DNA of 64,000 nt from CAXXOK01 sp035353615 (lineage in GTDB: Bacteria > Bacillota > Clostridia > Christensenellales > Aristaeellaceae), in assembly GCA_035353615.1 (NCBI GenBank), contig DAOPZY010000015.1, positions 1 to 64,000 on the forward strand, read 5' to 3'. Position 1 is the first letter of the stretch, and the number at the start of each line of letters is the position of its first letter. Under the pieces are notes generated by a model. That model ran no database searches and had not been told where the DNA came from. It was given only the letters and a program-made list of their open reading frames with translations. Made by a program: the position numbers and the translations under genes. Positions 61,597-64,000 of the stretch are shown here, piece by piece.

Positions 61597-62727
61597 TCAG
61601 CCCTCGGGCAGCGTGGGCAGGGCAACTGTGTAATGCGTCTGGGTTTCATCCAACGTATAGGTAAGGCCAAAAACCTCCGTGGTCACATTCATGGGCAGGT
61701 AGAACAGCCCGTCCATCACCAGCCCCTGCCGCAGCGACAGCACCTGCGGCGTCTGATTTTTGATGATTTTCAAATCGGTTACCGTGCCAAGGTTATCCAG
61801 GGTGTAGGCAATCTGGTACACATCGGTGTTCACGGAGAAGGCCACTTCCTGCGTATCCGTATTGCCCGCGCCCGGTACGGTAACGATTCCGGCCGCCTGC
61901 AAAATGTCCAGCACGGGAACATACACCGTATCGCCGGCTTGCACAGGATGGAGCACGGCGGGTTCCGCCGCTGCCGAATCACCAGAAGCCGCTGCGGCGG
62001 CTGTCAGCGGAGCGGTGCCGCTTGCCAGTATAAAATCCTGCGCAGTGAGCGTTTGCGGAGTCTGATCCACCGCGACGGTCGCTTCGGGGGCGGCGCTGTC
62101 CGTTGCGTCAGGCTCCGCGATAATGATGCCGTCGCTGCTATCCGGTGTTGGGGTCAGGTCAAGCAACGCAGAAACCGTTTCCGCGCTTGCGGTGGGCGCG
62201 GGCACAAAGGTCGGCGCGGGCGTCGGCGTGGCCGGGGCCGCCGTAATGGCGGCTGTGGGGCCGTTGGTTTGCGTTGCCGTTGGCGCGAGCGTTGTTTCCG
62301 TGGGGGCGTACACGACTTCCTTGCTTTCGTACAGCACGGTCAGTGTGCGTTTGCCCGCAATCCCGTCCGCCGACAAGCCCTGATAGTACTGAAAACGTTC
62401 CACAGCGCGGCGGGTCTGGTTCCCAAACACGCCGTCCACCTCGCCGGTAAAGTAGCCAAGCTCCGCCAGCCTGTTTTGCAGCAGCTTTACGTCCTCCCCC
62501 TTATCGCCAACCCGGATGGTTTTGTAGGTGTCGTTGGGGGTGATGTTGGGGGTTGGCACCGGGGTAGGCGTAGCGGTAGGCTCCGCGGTTACGGTTGCCG
62601 CTATCACGATTGTCGCGGTTGGGGCAACTGTTTCAGTTGCCGGCATCAGGGAAGGGTCCGGAGCCGACTGCACAGATGAAACAAAGACCATCGTAAGATA
62701 GAGTAGTATGGTTTTCAGCAGATCCAT
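61597..62727 (-). CDS. exported protein with peptidoglycan-binding domain and Thr/Pro/Ala-rich linkers
   Basis: The 376-aa protein has a hydrophobic N-terminus (about 1-22) for export or anchoring, and a PT-rich linker. A PG_binding_1 type domain follows (about 66-132, GDKGEDVKLLQNRLAELGYF, GVFGNQTRRAVERFQ), then a long low-complexity Ala/Thr/Pro stretch. The C-terminal part (about 270-370) resembles a copper-amine-oxidase N-terminal-like domain (YVPVLDILQAAGI, FYLPMNVTTEVF). It likely attaches to the cell wall. No catalytic site was seen. The start has AGGAG upstream. Confidence 0.8.
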   Translation of the reverse strand: MDLLKTILLYLTMVFVSSVQSAPDPSLMPATETVAPTATIVIAATVTAEPTATPTPVPTPNITPNDTYKTIRVGDKGEDVKLLQNRLAELGYFTGEVDGVFGNQTRRAVERFQYYQGLSADGIAGKRTLTVLYESKEVVYAPTETTLAPTATQTNGPTAAITAAPATPTPAPTFVPAPTASAETVSALLDLTPTPDSSDGIIIAEPDATDSAAPEATVAVDQTPQTLTAQDFILASGTAPLTAAAAASGDSAAAEPAVLHPVQAGDTVYVPVLDILQAAGIVTVPGAGNTDTQEVAFSVNTDVYQIAYTLDNLGTVTDLKIIKNQTPQVLSLRQGLVMDGLFYLPMNVTTEVFGLTYTLDETQTHYTVALPTLPEG

Positions 62728-62765
62728 GGCCGCTCCTCCTTCGCGCGATGTCGCGTACTGGTTTG

Positions 62766-62795
62766 ATTATAACACGTTATGCTCGGCCTGCGCAA
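62766..62795 (-). promoter_or_regulatory. promoter of the peptidoglycan-binding protein
   Basis: On the minus strand an extended -10 TGTTATAAT (TATAAT 62766-62771) and -35 TTGCGC (62790-62795) are 18 bases apart. Confidence 0.65.
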
Positions 62796-63010
62796 TCCAA
62801 TGCGGCAACCTGCGCAACTTTGTGCGCGACAGCTCCCGCGTTGCCCGTGGACAGCCGCCAAACGCAATCCGGAAAGAATCCCGTGCAAAAAAAGCCAAAA
62901 TGCTTTATACTGTGATAAGGTTTTTCAAAGCCGAATCAGTTCCGGCTCACCTAATGTTTACAGAACTTACGGCGTTACAAACCAGTTCACGGGTCAGGGA
63001 GGCGATTTTC

Positions 63011-64000
63011 TTGGCGGTTGGCATTTGCCCCAAAGCGATTGTCGCGGGGCATATCTGTGTGGATATCACGCCTGCCATCGCGCCGCTTGGGCACGAATCG
63101 CTTTCTCAGCTGATGCAGCCGGGGCGGCTGATCCATGTGGGCGCGGCGGATGTGCACACAGGCGGCTGTGTGGCCAACACTGGGCTTGCGCTTCAAAAGC
63201 TGGGTGTGCCCACAAGGATGGTGGCTCGGGTAGGCCGGGATGCGTTTGCGGACCTCCTGCGCGGGTTGTTGGCAGCCGATGGCGCGGACGCCGCGCTTGT
63301 TGACGATCCGGATCGTTCCACCTCCTACAGCGTTGTGATCGCGCCTCCGGGCATAGACCGCATTTTTCTGCATAACCCCGGCGCAAACAAAGGTTTTTCC
63401 GAAACGGATGTGCCTGACGAGACGCTTTTCGGCGCGACGCTTTTTCACTTTGGCTATCCGCCGATGATGACGGCCCTTTGCGCCCATGAGGGCGCCGAGC
63501 TGCTGGCGCTGCTGGCGCGCGTAAAACAACGCGGGCTGATTACCTCCATGGATATGGCGGCGATTGACCCCGCAAGCGAAGCGGCCAAAATCAACTGGCC
63601 CGCCCTGCTGACCCGGTTGCTGCCTTCCGTCGATTTTTTCCTGCCCAGCGCCGAGGAAATTTGTTTTATGCTGGACCGGAAGCGTTATGCGGAATGGCTG
63701 ACTCGCGCCGATGGCCGGGATGTAACGGAAATACTGGACATTCAAAAGGATATTGCGCCTCTGGCAAACCAATTGCTTGCAATGGGTTGCAAGGTGGCGG
63801 TTATCAAGTGCGGCGCGCGCGGCATGTACTACGCTTCGGCCGCTTCCGACATGCCCAAAGCCGAAGAGCTATCGCTTTCAGCGGCGCAATGGTCCGGGTT
63901 GTCCGGTTTTCAGCCGAGCTTTACGCCGCGTCGCGTGCTTTCGGCAACCGGCGCGGGGGATACCAGCATTGCAGCGTTCCTCGCTTCCGCGCTGGAAGGG
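63011..64000 (+). CDS. PfkB/ribokinase-family sugar kinase, 3' end beyond the window
   Basis: At least 330 residues of a carbohydrate kinase are present. IVAGHICVDITPAI is the N-terminal family start, HTGGCVANTGLALQKLG is PfkB signature 1, and ATGAGDTSIAAFLAS at the very end is signature 2 with the catalytic Asp. TTG at 63011 is the preferred start because AGGGAGG lies eight bases upstream; an in-frame ATG at 62954 has no ribosome binding site and would add 19 residues foreign to the family. Weak promoter bases TATACT occur at 62906-62911. The substrate is unknown. Confidence 0.85.
   Translation, partial: MAVGICPKAIVAGHICVDITPAIAPLGHESLSQLMQPGRLIHVGAADVHTGGCVANTGLALQKLGVPTRMVARVGRDAFADLLRGLLAADGADAALVDDPDRSTSYSVVIAPPGIDRIFLHNPGANKGFSETDVPDETLFGATLFHFGYPPMMTALCAHEGAELLALLARVKQRGLITSMDMAAIDPASEAAKINWPALLTRLLPSVDFFLPSAEEICFMLDRKRYAEWLTRADGRDVTEILDIQKDIAPLANQLLAMGCKVAVIKCGARGMYYASAASDMPKAEELSLSAAQWSGLSGFQPSFTPRRVLSATGAGDTSIAAFLASALEG

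Noticed and set aside
62954..63010. ATG start for the terminal PfkB kinase
   Set aside because: No ribosome binding site precedes it and the extra residues are unlike the family; TTG at 63011 has an ideal site.

Overview
The window is a gene-dense, GC-rich bacterial chromosome segment. Class Clostridia (Bacillota) is the best fit. The evidence is strong AGGAGG-type ribosome binding sites almost everywhere, the ctsR-mcsA-mcsB-clpC heat-shock operon with a CtsR operator, a Firmicutes-type LexA box, the phoH-pgpH-ybeY-cdd-era block, MrfA/MrfB (YprA/YprB) homologues, and a DegV protein. A GC-rich lineage such as Christensenellales would fit, but the window does not prove it. There is no CRISPR array, rRNA, insertion sequence or prophage. 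One tRNA gene (Trp) lies at the left edge.

Layout. 0-6 kb: tRNA-Trp, a PuuD-like glutamine amidotransferase, and a potABCD-type polyamine transporter downstream of an XRE-cupin regulator with a likely operator. 6-15 kb (minus strand): a TPR protein and the mrfA-mrfB DNA repair pair, then ctsR-mcsA-mcsB-clpC with its promoter and operator. 15-20.4 kb: an HflK/HflC (SPFH) pair, an OmpR-type two-component system, and a small DUF4342-type membrane protein. 20.6-24 kb: DegV and a GH65 phosphorylase. 24.4-29.3 kb (plus strand): an MTA/SAH deaminase-type amidohydrolase and three overlapping GT4 glycosyltransferases. 29.8-34.3 kb (minus): psuG, psuK, mgtC-like, lexA, and a LysE exporter with an Lrp regulator. 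34.9-36.2 kb: a tyrosine recombinase between two AT-rich non-coding stretches. 36.6-42.2 kb (minus): a large lamin-tail/CotH-kinase surface protein, then DUF4956, a VTC domain protein and a secreted protein with a possible papain-like triad. 42.8-46.1 kb: CTP synthase, an MBL-fold hydrolase, an unknown protein and DUF1934. 46.2-51.4 kb: ispE, UPF0210 and its ACT partner, pyridoxal kinase, and a sodium:solute symporter. 51.7-57.2 kb (plus): phoH, pgpH, a fused ybeY-cdd gene, and era. 57.4-62.7 kb (minus): a HAD phosphatase, an RluA-type pseudouridine synthase, an unknown protein, ilvE, and a peptidoglycan-binding-like secreted protein. 63.0 kb to the end: a PfkB-family kinase cut by the window edge.

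Most of the window is housekeeping. Four things stand out. (1) The CotH/lamin-tail, DUF4956, VTC and papain-like exoprotein cluster looks like an envelope system of unknown purpose. (2) CTP synthase has glycine where the glutaminase nucleophile cysteine should be. (3) YbeY and cytidine deaminase are fused in one reading frame. (4) lexA, behind an SOS box, appears to lead directly into mgtC and pseudouridine catabolism genes with no visible terminator between them.

Start codons were chosen by Shine-Dalgarno position and family alignment, so several genes are annotated shorter than their longest open frame. All family assignments come from reading motifs by eye; no database search was run.
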